DNA from: Uliginosibacterium sp036017065
GTDB lineage: Bacteria; Pseudomonadota; Gammaproteobacteria; Burkholderiales; Rhodocyclaceae
Length of the DNA: 64,000 nt
Assembly (NCBI RefSeq): GCF_036017065.1
Contig: NZ_JAYXHR010000001.1
Span: 930,001-994,000, forward strand
Reading direction: 5' to 3'
Shown here: piece after piece, positions 24,309 to 33,483 of the stretch
Layout: each line of letters opens with the position of its first letter
Position numbering within the stretch: the first letter of the stretch is position 1
Translations under genes and position numbers: made by a program
The notes under the pieces: generated by a model
Databases searched by the model: none
Told to the model about the DNA's origin: nothing
The model's input: only the letters and a program-made list of their open reading frames with translations

Positions 24309-26210
24309 CTACTTCGCGTAGAACCACGTTTGCAGCAGGCTCGGTCCAGGCGTAGGCCAGGACCAACCCGCCGGCATCTTTTCATACACGTTCTTCAGGT
24401 TCGTCTTGCGGATGGCGTTGTCACGCGGCGGGCGCACCACACCGATGACTTCGAACTCGTCCGCCGCCAGTTCCAGGATCTGCTTGAAGATCTTGTCGGC
24501 TTCGGCCGCGGACTTGGCGGCACGCCATTCTTCGTACAGCGCGATGCGCTTCTTCATCGACGCCGTCGGCTCTTCACCCTGCTTGCCGTTGGAGGCATAC
24601 CAGCGATACCACAGCACGCTCTGGCGCGACTCCGGGTGCATGGTCAGGAAGCTGCGCGGGTTCTGCGTGGCATCCAGGCCGCCGGGGGCGACGTCGACCG
24701 ACATGTCGTAGTCATTGTTGTTGGCACGCTCGAAGGTCAGCGAACGTTCGCCGGCGCGGATCACCAGCTCGATGCCGATCTTGCTCCACTGCTTGCGCAC
24801 CAGCTCCATGGCTTCCAGTTGCTGCTGCAGCTGGATGGCGACGATGGTGTTGATGGCGATGCGGCCGCCGTCCGGATACTGGCGATAGCCGTCCTTGTCA
24901 CGCGTGGTCAGGCCCAGCTTGTCCAGCATGGCGTTGGCCTTGGCGACGTCGAGCTCCAGGTACTGCTTGCCCATCTTCTCGATGTACCACTTGGACTCCG
25001 GCACCGGCCCGGTCTGCCACGGCTGTGCCTGGCCCAGGTAGACGATGTCGGCCACTTCCTTGCGGTCGATACCGTGCGACAGCGCGATGCGGAAGTCCTT
25101 CTGCTGCACCAGCTTGCGCAGCTTCGGGTTGGGCGTGCTCAGGTTGACGTACATGCCCACCGAGTTGGCGTTCAGCGAGCTGAGGCTCATCAGCGAGTAG
25201 CCACCCTTGACCGCGTTCTCGGCCAGCACCGGACGGTTCTGGATCGGGAAGATGTGGCGGTGCTGGAAGTCCAGGCGGCCACCGATGGAAGCCAGCACCA
25301 TCGATTCCACTTCGTTGATGATCGGCATGTTCAGCGTGTCGATGTACGGCAGCTGGTTGCCCGCCGTGTCGACCTGCCAGAAGTACGGGTTACGTTGCAG
25401 CACCACCTGGGTGGCGGCGCCACCGTAAGGCTGCTGGATCACCCACGGGTCCAGCGTCGGCTTCTCCGGGTTGCCCCAGCGGGTCGGCACTTCGATGTCG
25501 CCGCACTTCACGCGGAACAGCGTCGGCCAGTCCTTCACGCTTGCAGCGGTCAGCTGCTCGTTGATCTTCGGGTTGTACTTCGGGTGGAACTGCGAGCAGT
25601 ACTTCTTCTGGTACATCACCGGGTACTGGCCCAGCGGGTGTGCCAGCGTGTCCAGCAGCGCGGCGTAGGGGCCGGCGAATTTCATGCGCACGGTGTAGTC
25701 GTCGACCTTGGTCGTGGTCACCAGCTTGTTGCCCACGACGAAGTTCTCCGGCGGCGTGCCGAGGAATTGCGAGTTGCCGACGATGTCGTTCATCGCGAAC
25801 AGCACGTCTTCCGCGGTGAAGGGCGTGCCGTCACTCCACTTGGTGCCCTTGCGCAGCTTGAAGGTGTACTCGCTGGCGTCTGCCGACACCGTCCAGCTCT
25901 CGGCCAGGTTCGGCACCGTGCCGTTGAAGTCCATGGTCCAGCGCACCAGGCCCTGGTTGCCGACCAGGCGCAGGATGGCGTGGTAATCGTTATTGCCGCG
26001 AAGGGCGGAGCGCAGCGTGCCGCCATAGGTGCCGACACGTTCGATCGGCTTCACGACTTCGGGCTTCTCCGGCAGGCGTTGATCTACCGGCGGCAGCTCC
26101 TTGGCCTTGACCTTCTGCGCCAGCACGGGCGCTTCATGGTGGGCGTGGGCAAAGGCGGATGCCAGCGCAAGGCTTGCGCCCAGCATCAGCACGTGAGGTT
26201 TGCGAAGCAT
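24309..26210 (-). CDS. ABC transporter solute-binding protein, family 5 (putative oligogalacturonide binder)
   Basis: 633 residues from ATG 26210, with AGGAG eight bases before it; the signal peptide is cleaved near residue 26 (AHA/HHEAP). The family 5 (DppA/OppA-like) pattern is clear: NLAESWTVSADASEYTFKLR, GTKWSDGTPFTAEDV and a large C-terminal domain. At this length it belongs to the long carbohydrate-binding branch rather than the dipeptide type. The neighbour ogl suggests it imports pectin oligomers. No permease or ATPase gene for it is in the window, so it must use components encoded elsewhere. Confidence 0.85.
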   Translation of the reverse strand: MLRKPHVLMLGASLALASAFAHAHHEAPVLAQKVKAKELPPVDQRLPEKPEVVKPIERVGTYGGTLRSALRGNNDYHAILRLVGNQGLVRWTMDFNGTVPNLAESWTVSADASEYTFKLRKGTKWSDGTPFTAEDVLFAMNDIVGNSQFLGTPPENFVVGNKLVTTTKVDDYTVRMKFAGPYAALLDTLAHPLGQYPVMYQKKYCSQFHPKYNPKINEQLTAASVKDWPTLFRVKCGDIEVPTRWGNPEKPTLDPWVIQQPYGGAATQVVLQRNPYFWQVDTAGNQLPYIDTLNMPIINEVESMVLASIGGRLDFQHRHIFPIQNRPVLAENAVKGGYSLMSLSSLNANSVGMYVNLSTPNPKLRKLVQQKDFRIALSHGIDRKEVADIVYLGQAQPWQTGPVPESKWYIEKMGKQYLELDVAKANAMLDKLGLTTRDKDGYRQYPDGGRIAINTIVAIQLQQQLEAMELVRKQWSKIGIELVIRAGERSLTFERANNNDYDMSVDVAPGGLDATQNPRSFLTMHPESRQSVLWYRWYASNGKQGEEPTASMKKRIALYEEWRAAKSAAEADKIFKQILELAADEFEVIGVVRPPRDNAIRKTNLKNVYEKMPAGWSWPTPGPSLLQTWFYAK

Positions 26211-26312
26211 GAATAAGTCTCCTGATAGCCCGTCTCGGTGCAGCGGGGTTTGCGCAGTCTCTGGAAACATCATGGGGGTGTCTTGTAAAAATGCGACATG
26301 GCGGCAAGCCCG

Positions 26313-26327
26313 GATACATGTCGTATC
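26313..26327. promoter_or_regulatory. Candidate operator before the solute-binding gene
   Basis: GATAC-N5-GTATC at 26313-26327 overlaps a wider pair CGACATG (26294-26300) and CATGTCG (26317-26323). It lies about 105 bp upstream of the start. The size suits a GntR- or LacI-type regulator; the protein is unknown. Confidence 0.4.
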
Positions 26328-26459
26328 AATAACTCTAGACCACGGGTAAACCCCATGAACACGGGCTTCCAAGCGATTCGCTCCAGACCGCGGCGCAGCA
26401 AACCGCGTGCTTCCGGCAGCGTCACCCGGCAGCACCGTTACGAGAAAAGCTGATCCTGA

Positions 26460-28382
<1,923 letters not shown>

Positions 28383-28473
28383 GGCGACAGTCTGGCGAAA
28401 ACGCGCAGCCTTGGTGCCGGAGCAACGACATTGCAGCTCCGCGGGCTGCGTCAGAGGCAGGATCGTGCCACAT

Positions 28474-29715
28474 TCAGTTGCTGCGCGCGGCACCGCCACC
28501 CGAAACGCCGCCTGCCGGCGTATCCGCGCCACGCCTTGCGCTGGCCGTGTTGCCGCCCTCGGTGCGCGGCGCGTCGGCCACGCTCTCATGCGCGGCCCCG
28601 AGCACGCTTTCCAGCACCTGCAACTGCCAGTCGAAGTACGGGTTCCAGGTCAGCCGCGCGTGGATCTTGCCGTCCTCGCGGTAGCCCCAGTCGGAGTACC
28701 ACACCTCTTCGCCCGCCTCGCAACGCGGCACCGTGTCCGGCGCCTGCCCGTTCCAGCACAGCCGCAGCGTGCCCGCCTCGCCATACAGCGGGTTGTCCGG
28801 CGCGAACAACAGGCCCATATGCGAAAACTGGCTGATGCGCCGCTCCGGCAGCCGGTCCGTGCGCACCAGCACCCGTGGCGGCGCGCGGTCCGTCCCCACG
28901 TCGGCCGGCAGGTCGCCGTACCACACCAACCGGCTGGCCGGATGCGTGAAGGATTGCTGGAAAGCCAGCAACGTGAAACCCACGTCCACCACCGAATCGT
29001 TCGCCGTCGTCACCAGCAGGGCCGGCCGGTCGAAGGGCTTGTCCGCGAGGCGGCTGCGCACCGCGTAGCTGCTGCGCCAGAACAGCGAGAAACCGTTGGT
29101 GGGCGTGATGAGGTAGCGCACCGGCGACTGCTCCGGTCGCCCCGGGTCGCGCTCGCGCAGCCACGGCCGCGCCCAGGCCACCCACGGCGCCAGCCAGTCT
29201 ATGTCCGTGTCCGAACGGAATGCCGGCGAGAACAGCAGCAGCCCCGCGATGGCATCGTCATCCAGCGCATACTCCGTCACCAGGTTCGCACCGGTGGAGA
29301 AGCCCCCCAGCCACACCTGCCCGCCTTGTTGTCCATGCCCATCCAGCTCACGTTTCAACAAGGCCACCTGCGTGCGCACCAGGAAACCGCGCTCCGCCAG
29401 TCGCTGGCCCAGGTCATGGAAGGACCAGGGAGAATCCCCCAACCCATGCACCAGCAGGACCCCGCGCGTCGGCGTGGCGGCTGCGCTCGCAGACACCGCC
29501 CGCCAGCCCGCCGGCCGCCACTCCTGCGGACTGTTCCACTCCAGCTCCGCCTGCATGTCCTTGCCCTCCTTCGCCAGGAAAGCACGCCGCTGCTCGATCA
29601 ATGCGCGCGTCTGCGTGCGGTACTCGTCGAAGCTGCTGTACGACGGGCCGGGCGTCGTGCAGGCGGCGAGGCCAAAGGTGGTGAGGACAGTGAAGAGGAA
29701 GCGGACGGCGCGCAT
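28474..29715 (-). CDS. Lipoprotein alpha/beta hydrolase
   Basis: 413 residues. The signal peptide ends in the lipobox LAAC (Cys19). GVLLVHGLGDSPWSFHDLG is the oxyanion strand, GGFSTGA the nucleophile elbow (G-x-S-x-G) and TTANDSVVDV the acid turn. ISQFSHMGLLF probably provides the histidine. The architecture is that of a lipase/esterase or monoacylglycerol-lipase-like hydrolase facing the periplasm. The glycine-rich tail is low complexity. The substrate is not identifiable. Confidence 0.82.
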   Translation of the reverse strand: MRAVRFLFTVLTTFGLAACTTPGPSYSSFDEYRTQTRALIEQRRAFLAKEGKDMQAELEWNSPQEWRPAGWRAVSASAAATPTRGVLLVHGLGDSPWSFHDLGQRLAERGFLVRTQVALLKRELDGHGQQGGQVWLGGFSTGANLVTEYALDDDAIAGLLLFSPAFRSDTDIDWLAPWVAWARPWLRERDPGRPEQSPVRYLITPTNGFSLFWRSSYAVRSRLADKPFDRPALLVTTANDSVVDVGFTLLAFQQSFTHPASRLVWYGDLPADVGTDRAPPRVLVRTDRLPERRISQFSHMGLLFAPDNPLYGEAGTLRLCWNGQAPDTVPRCEAGEEVWYSDWGYREDGKIHARLTWNPYFDWQLQVLESVLGAAHESVADAPRTEGGNTASARRGADTPAGGVSGGGAARSN

Positions 29716-29806
29716 TCAGGAACACCCAGGTACGCAGGACGAACCGCATTCTGACTGGACGAAGCGGGAAAGGATTCCCGCAGATAGTGTGCGATGGGAA
29801 GAACGA

Positions 29807-30166
29807 CTACAACGATGCCAGCAGGCGCTGGATCTGTCCTTGCAGGACCGGCAGATCAACCTCGATGGTTCTCCACACCAATCCAAAATCAACCTTGAAG
29901 TAGCCGTGCGCTACACGGTTGCGCATCGTGTGGAGCAGGCTCCAGGGTATGTCGTCATGTTCAGCCGCGAACGCTGGATGATGGCGCTCGATATTGCGCG
30001 CCGCCTCGCCGATGACCTCGAAGTTGCGGACAACCGCATCCTGGGTCTTTTCGTCGCAGAGGAATCCGGCCTCGTCCATGTCGCCGATGTAACGCTGGAT
30101 GCGCTCCACCGCCTCGACGATATGTTGAAGTTAATCAGGGACGCGGAGTGCGTCAGTCCGGCTCAT
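29807..30166 (-). pseudogene. hepT (HEPN toxin/RNase of a MntA-HepT module), N-terminus interrupted by a stop codon
   Basis: Read from ATG 30166 the frame gives MSRTDALRVPD, then TAA (30133-30131), then LQHIVEAVERIQRYIGDMDE and on to 29807. HepT proteins typically run VPDYLQHI, so a single change from a tyrosine codon TAC/TAT to TAA explains the stop. The HEPN active site is intact downstream (MRNRVAHGY, R-x4-6-H plus the tyrosine that MntA AMPylates). A shortened protein could begin at GTG 30109 but would lack the first helix. The start overlaps the mntA stop by four bases. In working modules HepT is an RNase silenced by AMPylation. Confidence 0.85.
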
Positions 30167-30453
30167 ACCGGCTGTGCTTCCGCCAGCACGTGCTGACGGA
30201 AATGCTCCGGCAACGCTCCCGGCGTCAGCACATCCACCGGCACGTCGAGCAAGCGCCGCAACGCCAGCTCGATGCGCGCAATGTCCATCAAGGTCGTGTC
30301 CGCGGTCGGCTCGACCAGCAGATCCAGATCGCTGCCCTCGGTGTCGTCGCCATGCAGCACAGAACCGAACACGCGCACGCTCGCCACCCGATTGCTCAGT
30401 GCAATGGCGCGAACAGCATCGCCATGGTTCTGCAAAGCAACGGAAGGACGCAT
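30163..30453 (-). CDS. mntA: MntA-type minimal nucleotidyltransferase antitoxin
   Basis: 96 residues. The motif GSVLHGDDTEGSDLDLLVEP is the G-S-x9-D-x-D nucleotidyltransferase signature, followed by VPVDVLTPG, which supplies the third acidic residue. MntA antitoxins attach AMP to HepT. It precedes and overlaps hepT by four bases. The nucleotidyltransferase looks intact while its partner gene is broken, which is the order of loss expected if the toxin is lost first. Confidence 0.88.
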   Translation of the reverse strand: MRPSVALQNHGDAVRAIALSNRVASVRVFGSVLHGDDTEGSDLDLLVEPTADTTLMDIARIELALRRLLDVPVDVLTPGALPEHFRQHVLAEAQPV

Positions 30454-30526
30454 GAAAAACTCCCGAGGGGATCAGTGCCGGATGATCGGCGAGCCAGGGC
30501 AATGCGTCAAATCGCGCACAGCATCC

Positions 30527-30613
30527 GTAGCCCGGATGCAGGCCACGGCCCGTATCCGGGGCGCGACCTTGTCACGAGACTTCCCGGATTCCGCTTCGCT
30601 TCATCCAGGCTAC
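30527..30613. repeat. Dispersed GTAGCCCGGATG inverted repeat (family B)
   Basis: GTAGCCCGGATG (30527-30538) pairs with CATCCAGGCTAC (30602-30613), one mismatch in twelve, with a GGATTCCGCTTCGCTTCATCC stretch broken across the right side. This is the widely scattered GTAGCC-type extragenic repeat of proteobacteria. It fills the gap between mntA and trpS. Confidence 0.5.
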
Positions 30614-30628
30614 GTCGGGAATGCGGAC

Positions 30629-31930
30629 TCACGCCTGCGCAAACGCCGCCAGCGCCGTCGCCACGTCCTCGGCGCTCACACCCTCCGCCAGCGTCGCCGG
30701 CACATCCGCCAAAGCCGCCGCACCATCCGCCTTCAAACGGCCCACCCACTGCCCGGCCTCGCGGCCCTGCTCGAAGCCCTGGCTCTGCAGCAGCAAGCGG
30801 CCATCCGCCGCGCTCAGCTTGAAGTAGAACTTGCCGTCGGCCTCGCGGTACTGCTTGAACACCGGCAGCGCGGCGCCGGCATCGGCCTTCTTCTCCACCG
30901 CCTTCGCCTCAACCTTGCGGAAGTGACGCAGGCCCACCGCCTCGCGCAGTTCGGCCAGCAGCGGTGCGGCGGTCGCGCGCGCCTTGCGCGCCCCCTCCAG
31001 CAGTTCTTCCTCGATCTCTTCCGGCTTCGCCATCAGCTCGTCGTAGCGCGCGCGCATCGGCGCGAGGTCGCGTTCCAGCACTTCCAGGAAGCGCTGCTTC
31101 GCTTCACCCCAGGCCAGGCCGGCACGCAGGTCGGCACGGAACTGTTCGCGCTCCGCGGGCTGCGCGAAGGCATCGAACAGCGTCACCAGGTGGCTGTTGT
31201 CCGGGTCCTTCGGCTCGCCCGGCAGACGCGAGTCGGTGACGATGCGCGCCACCGCGCTCTTCAATGCCTTGGCACCACCTTCGAACAGCGGAATCGTGTT
31301 GTCGTAGCTCTTCGACATCTTGCGGCCGTCCAGCCCCGGCAGCGTCGCCACGCCTTCCTCCACCGCCGCCTCGGGCAGCACGAACAATTCCTTGCCCGCG
31401 CCGAACAGGTGGTTGAAGCGCTGCGCCACGTCGCGCGCCATCTCGATGTGCTGGATCTGGTCGCGACCCACCGGCACCTTGTGCGCCTTGAACATCAGGA
31501 TGTCCGCCGCCATCAGGATCGGGTAGGAATACAGCCCCATCGTCACGCCCGCATCCGGCTCCTCACCCGCCGCCTCGTTCGCATCGGTCGACGCCTTGTA
31601 GGCATGCGCGCGGTTCATCAGCCCCTTGCTGGTCACGCAGGTCAGCAGCCAGGTCAGCTCCGGAATCTCCGGGATATCGCTCTGCCGGTAGAACACCACG
31701 CGCGACGTATCCAGCCCCGCCGCCAACCAGGTCGCCGCAATCTCCAGCCGCGAACGCTCGATACGCGCCGGGTCATCGCACTTGATCAGCGCGTGGTAGT
31801 CGGCGAGAAAGAAGAAACTCTCGACGCCGGGCTGGCGACTCGCCTGGATGGCCGGGCGGATCGCGCCCGCGTAGTTGCCGAGGTGGGGAGTGCCCGTGGT
31901 GGTGATGCCGGTGAGGACGCGGTGAGGCAT
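30629..31930 (-). CDS. trpS: Tryptophan-tRNA ligase with C-terminal DUF1508-like domain
   Basis: 433 residues from ATG 31930. The class I motifs are TPHLGN (HIGH equivalent, 14-19) and KMSKS (204-208); YSYPILMAADILMFKAHKVP and VGRDQIQH are typical of TrpRS. After about residue 334 there is an extra 100 residues. Within it VFKQYREADGKFYFKLSAAD and GRLLLQSQGFEQGREAG (about 357-395) resemble one YegP/DUF1508 repeat. The tail may bind tRNA or stabilise the dimer. An alternative TTG at 31963 would add eleven residues. TrpRS charges tRNA-Trp. Confidence 0.93.
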   Translation of the reverse strand: MPHRVLTGITTTGTPHLGNYAGAIRPAIQASRQPGVESFFFLADYHALIKCDDPARIERSRLEIAATWLAAGLDTSRVVFYRQSDIPEIPELTWLLTCVTSKGLMNRAHAYKASTDANEAAGEEPDAGVTMGLYSYPILMAADILMFKAHKVPVGRDQIQHIEMARDVAQRFNHLFGAGKELFVLPEAAVEEGVATLPGLDGRKMSKSYDNTIPLFEGGAKALKSAVARIVTDSRLPGEPKDPDNSHLVTLFDAFAQPAEREQFRADLRAGLAWGEAKQRFLEVLERDLAPMRARYDELMAKPEEIEEELLEGARKARATAAPLLAELREAVGLRHFRKVEAKAVEKKADAGAALPVFKQYREADGKFYFKLSAADGRLLLQSQGFEQGREAGQWVGRLKADGAAALADVPATLAEGVSAEDVATALAAFAQA

Positions 31931-32038
31931 GGTAAGTGAGGTCGGTACGCTGTTATCAGGCAAGGGCAGAGTCTACCTTGGCAATCGCGCTACGATCACA
32001 CGCTGGCAAACCTCCCTTCACAACTCGGACGTTTGACG

Positions 32039-32467
32039 ATGCGCACACTGATCTGGCTCTTGCTTTCTGCTGCGCTCTGCGGATGCGCAACCACGCCGCC
32101 TTCTCCATCAGAAATTCTTCCTGCGCCAGACGCGCAGATTTTCTTCAAAGGCGCCGTACGCTCTTCCACCACAGCAAGAATTATCGTCATACGCGACGGA
32201 GGCGTCTTTGGCAGCGCCAACTACATGCATTTCTACGTGAACGAGCAGAAGGCCGCATCTCTGGATCCGCGTCAAAAAATTGAATTAGATCTGCAGGCCG
32301 GCGAGTACGCCTTGGGCGTCAAGCCAACAGATCCATTTGGCGTCCATTCTCTTTACTCAATAGATCAGATGCTGCAGGCAGGCCGGACCTACCACTATCG
32401 AATCATCTATGACGCTCAGACGGGTGCCCGCATCCAGCGAGTAAGCACCACGCCACGCCAGCCTTGA
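32039..32467 (+). CDS. Small lipoprotein of unknown function
   Basis: 142 residues. The signal peptide ends in the lipobox LCGC (Cys17). The mature part is beta-rich: QIFFKGAVRSSTTARIIVIR, then NYMHFYVNEQKAASLDPRQK and a YHYRIIYD strand near the end. It resembles the DUF2846-like lipoproteins in pattern, but I do not assign it. Base composition is clearly lower in GC than its neighbours. It is divergent from trpS. Confidence 0.7.
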   Translation: MRTLIWLLLSAALCGCATTPPSPSEILPAPDAQIFFKGAVRSSTTARIIVIRDGGVFGSANYMHFYVNEQKAASLDPRQKIELDLQAGEYALGVKPTDPFGVHSLYSIDQMLQAGRTYHYRIIYDAQTGARIQRVSTTPRQP

Positions 32468-32558
32468 TCACCAAGGGGTCAAATATCCGGGTAACGCTTT
32501 TGACAGATGTTATCGGCAGGAGCAAACTAGTCATCAATCTAGTCAGAAGGATATGATC

Positions 32559-32816
32559 ATGCATTCTTGGCCGGTACAAGACGCGAAGGCGCGGTTCAGC
32601 GAATTCCTCGATGCCTGTCTTTCGGAGGGTCCGCAGATCGTGACGCGGCGCGGGGCCGAGGCTGCCGTACTGGTGCCGGTGCAGGAGTGGCGCCGATTGC
32701 AGGCAGCGGCAAGACCTTCGCTGAAGCAGTTGCTGCTCGCCGACGAAGCACGGGCCGAGGTGATCGTGCCGGCGCGTGGTCGCGCGAAACGGCGGCCGGC
32801 CGAGCCGCTGCGGTGA
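32559..32816 (+). CDS. Phd/YefM-family antitoxin
   Basis: 85 residues from ATG 32559, with AAGG nine bases before it. WPVQDAKARFSEFLDACLSE followed by PQIVTRRGAEAAVLVPVQEW is the Phd DNA-binding half. The basic C-terminus (RGRAKRRPAEPLR) would contact the toxin. It overlaps the vapC-type gene by four bases (GTGA), the standard order of a type II module. Autoregulation by binding its own promoter is expected. Confidence 0.88.
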   Translation: MHSWPVQDAKARFSEFLDACLSEGPQIVTRRGAEAAVLVPVQEWRRLQAAARPSLKQLLLADEARAEVIVPARGRAKRRPAEPLR

Positions 32817-33235
32817 GCGGGCTGTTCCTGCTCGACACCAACGTGGTGTCGGAGCTGCGCAAACCGCGCCCGCACGGCGGTGTGGTGGCCTGGCTGCAGG
32901 CGCTGGACGACACGCAGTTGTTCCTGTCAGCGGTCACGCTGGGGGAAATCCAGGCCGGCATTGAGCTGACCCGCGAACAGGACGCTGCCAAGGCAGCCGA
33001 GATCGAGGCCTGGTTGGAGTTGCTGGCGGATGCATACAACATACTGCCGTTGGACGCGAAGGCCTTTCGCCAATGGGCGCGACTGATGCATCGCAAGTCC
33101 GACACGCTGTACGAAGACGCCATGATCGCGGCCACTGCGCAAGCGCACGGGCTGACCGTCGCGACGCGCAACGTGGCGGATTTCGAGGCGCTGGGGGTTC
33201 AGGTTTTCAATCCGTTCTCCGCGACGGCGGCGTAA
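32813..33235 (+). CDS. vapC: VapC-family PIN-domain toxin (ribonuclease)
   Basis: 140 residues from GTG 32813. The four acidic PIN positions are visible: Asp8 (FLLDTNVVSE), Glu45 (LGEIQAG), Asp102 (YEDAMIAA) and Asp123 (RNVADF). FitB/VapC toxins cut tRNA or rRNA in a Mg-dependent way. The toxin is coupled to the antitoxin gene by the overlap. It looks complete. Confidence 0.9.
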   Translation: MSGLFLLDTNVVSELRKPRPHGGVVAWLQALDDTQLFLSAVTLGEIQAGIELTREQDAAKAAEIEAWLELLADAYNILPLDAKAFRQWARLMHRKSDTLYEDAMIAATAQAHGLTVATRNVADFEALGVQVFNPFSATAA

Positions 33236-33299
33236 CCACATTTCCCGGGCACGTTCCTGCCCCGCCTTTTGGCTTACCGAAGCCATGGCGACGTTGGGT

Positions 33300-33389
33300 G
33301 TTGGGCTTCGCTGTGCTCAGCCCAACCTACCGCTTCTGTGTGGCATCACGCTGTGGACGTAGGTTGGGTTGAGTGAAGCGAAGCCCAAC
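33300..33389. repeat. Long palindromic repeat, family A
   Basis: Arms 33300-33330 and 33359-33389 match at 27 of 31 positions around a 28-base loop; each arm is itself nearly symmetrical (GTTGGGCTTCGCT and CAGCCCAACCTAC). Another short palindrome, GTGGGCTCACCGAGCCCAC, lies at about 33453-33471. The 248-bp gap 33236-33483 holds no gene. Confidence 0.7.
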
Positions 33390-33483
33390 AGCGGGTGCGC
33401 GTTCAAGCACCTTGGCAAAAGGGAAACGCGTCACCTCGACACGAATGTCGCGCGTGGGCTCACCGAGCCCACCCTACGGTGGG

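Noticed and set aside
22725..26216. A 1163-codon open frame on the plus strand
   Set aside because: It is antisense to ogl and the family-5 binding protein, both of which have clear family motifs.
30131..30502. A 123-codon minus frame ending in MSRTDALRVPD
   Set aside because: Only its last eleven codons are real; they are the start of the interrupted hepT. The rest is antisense or out-of-frame to mntA.
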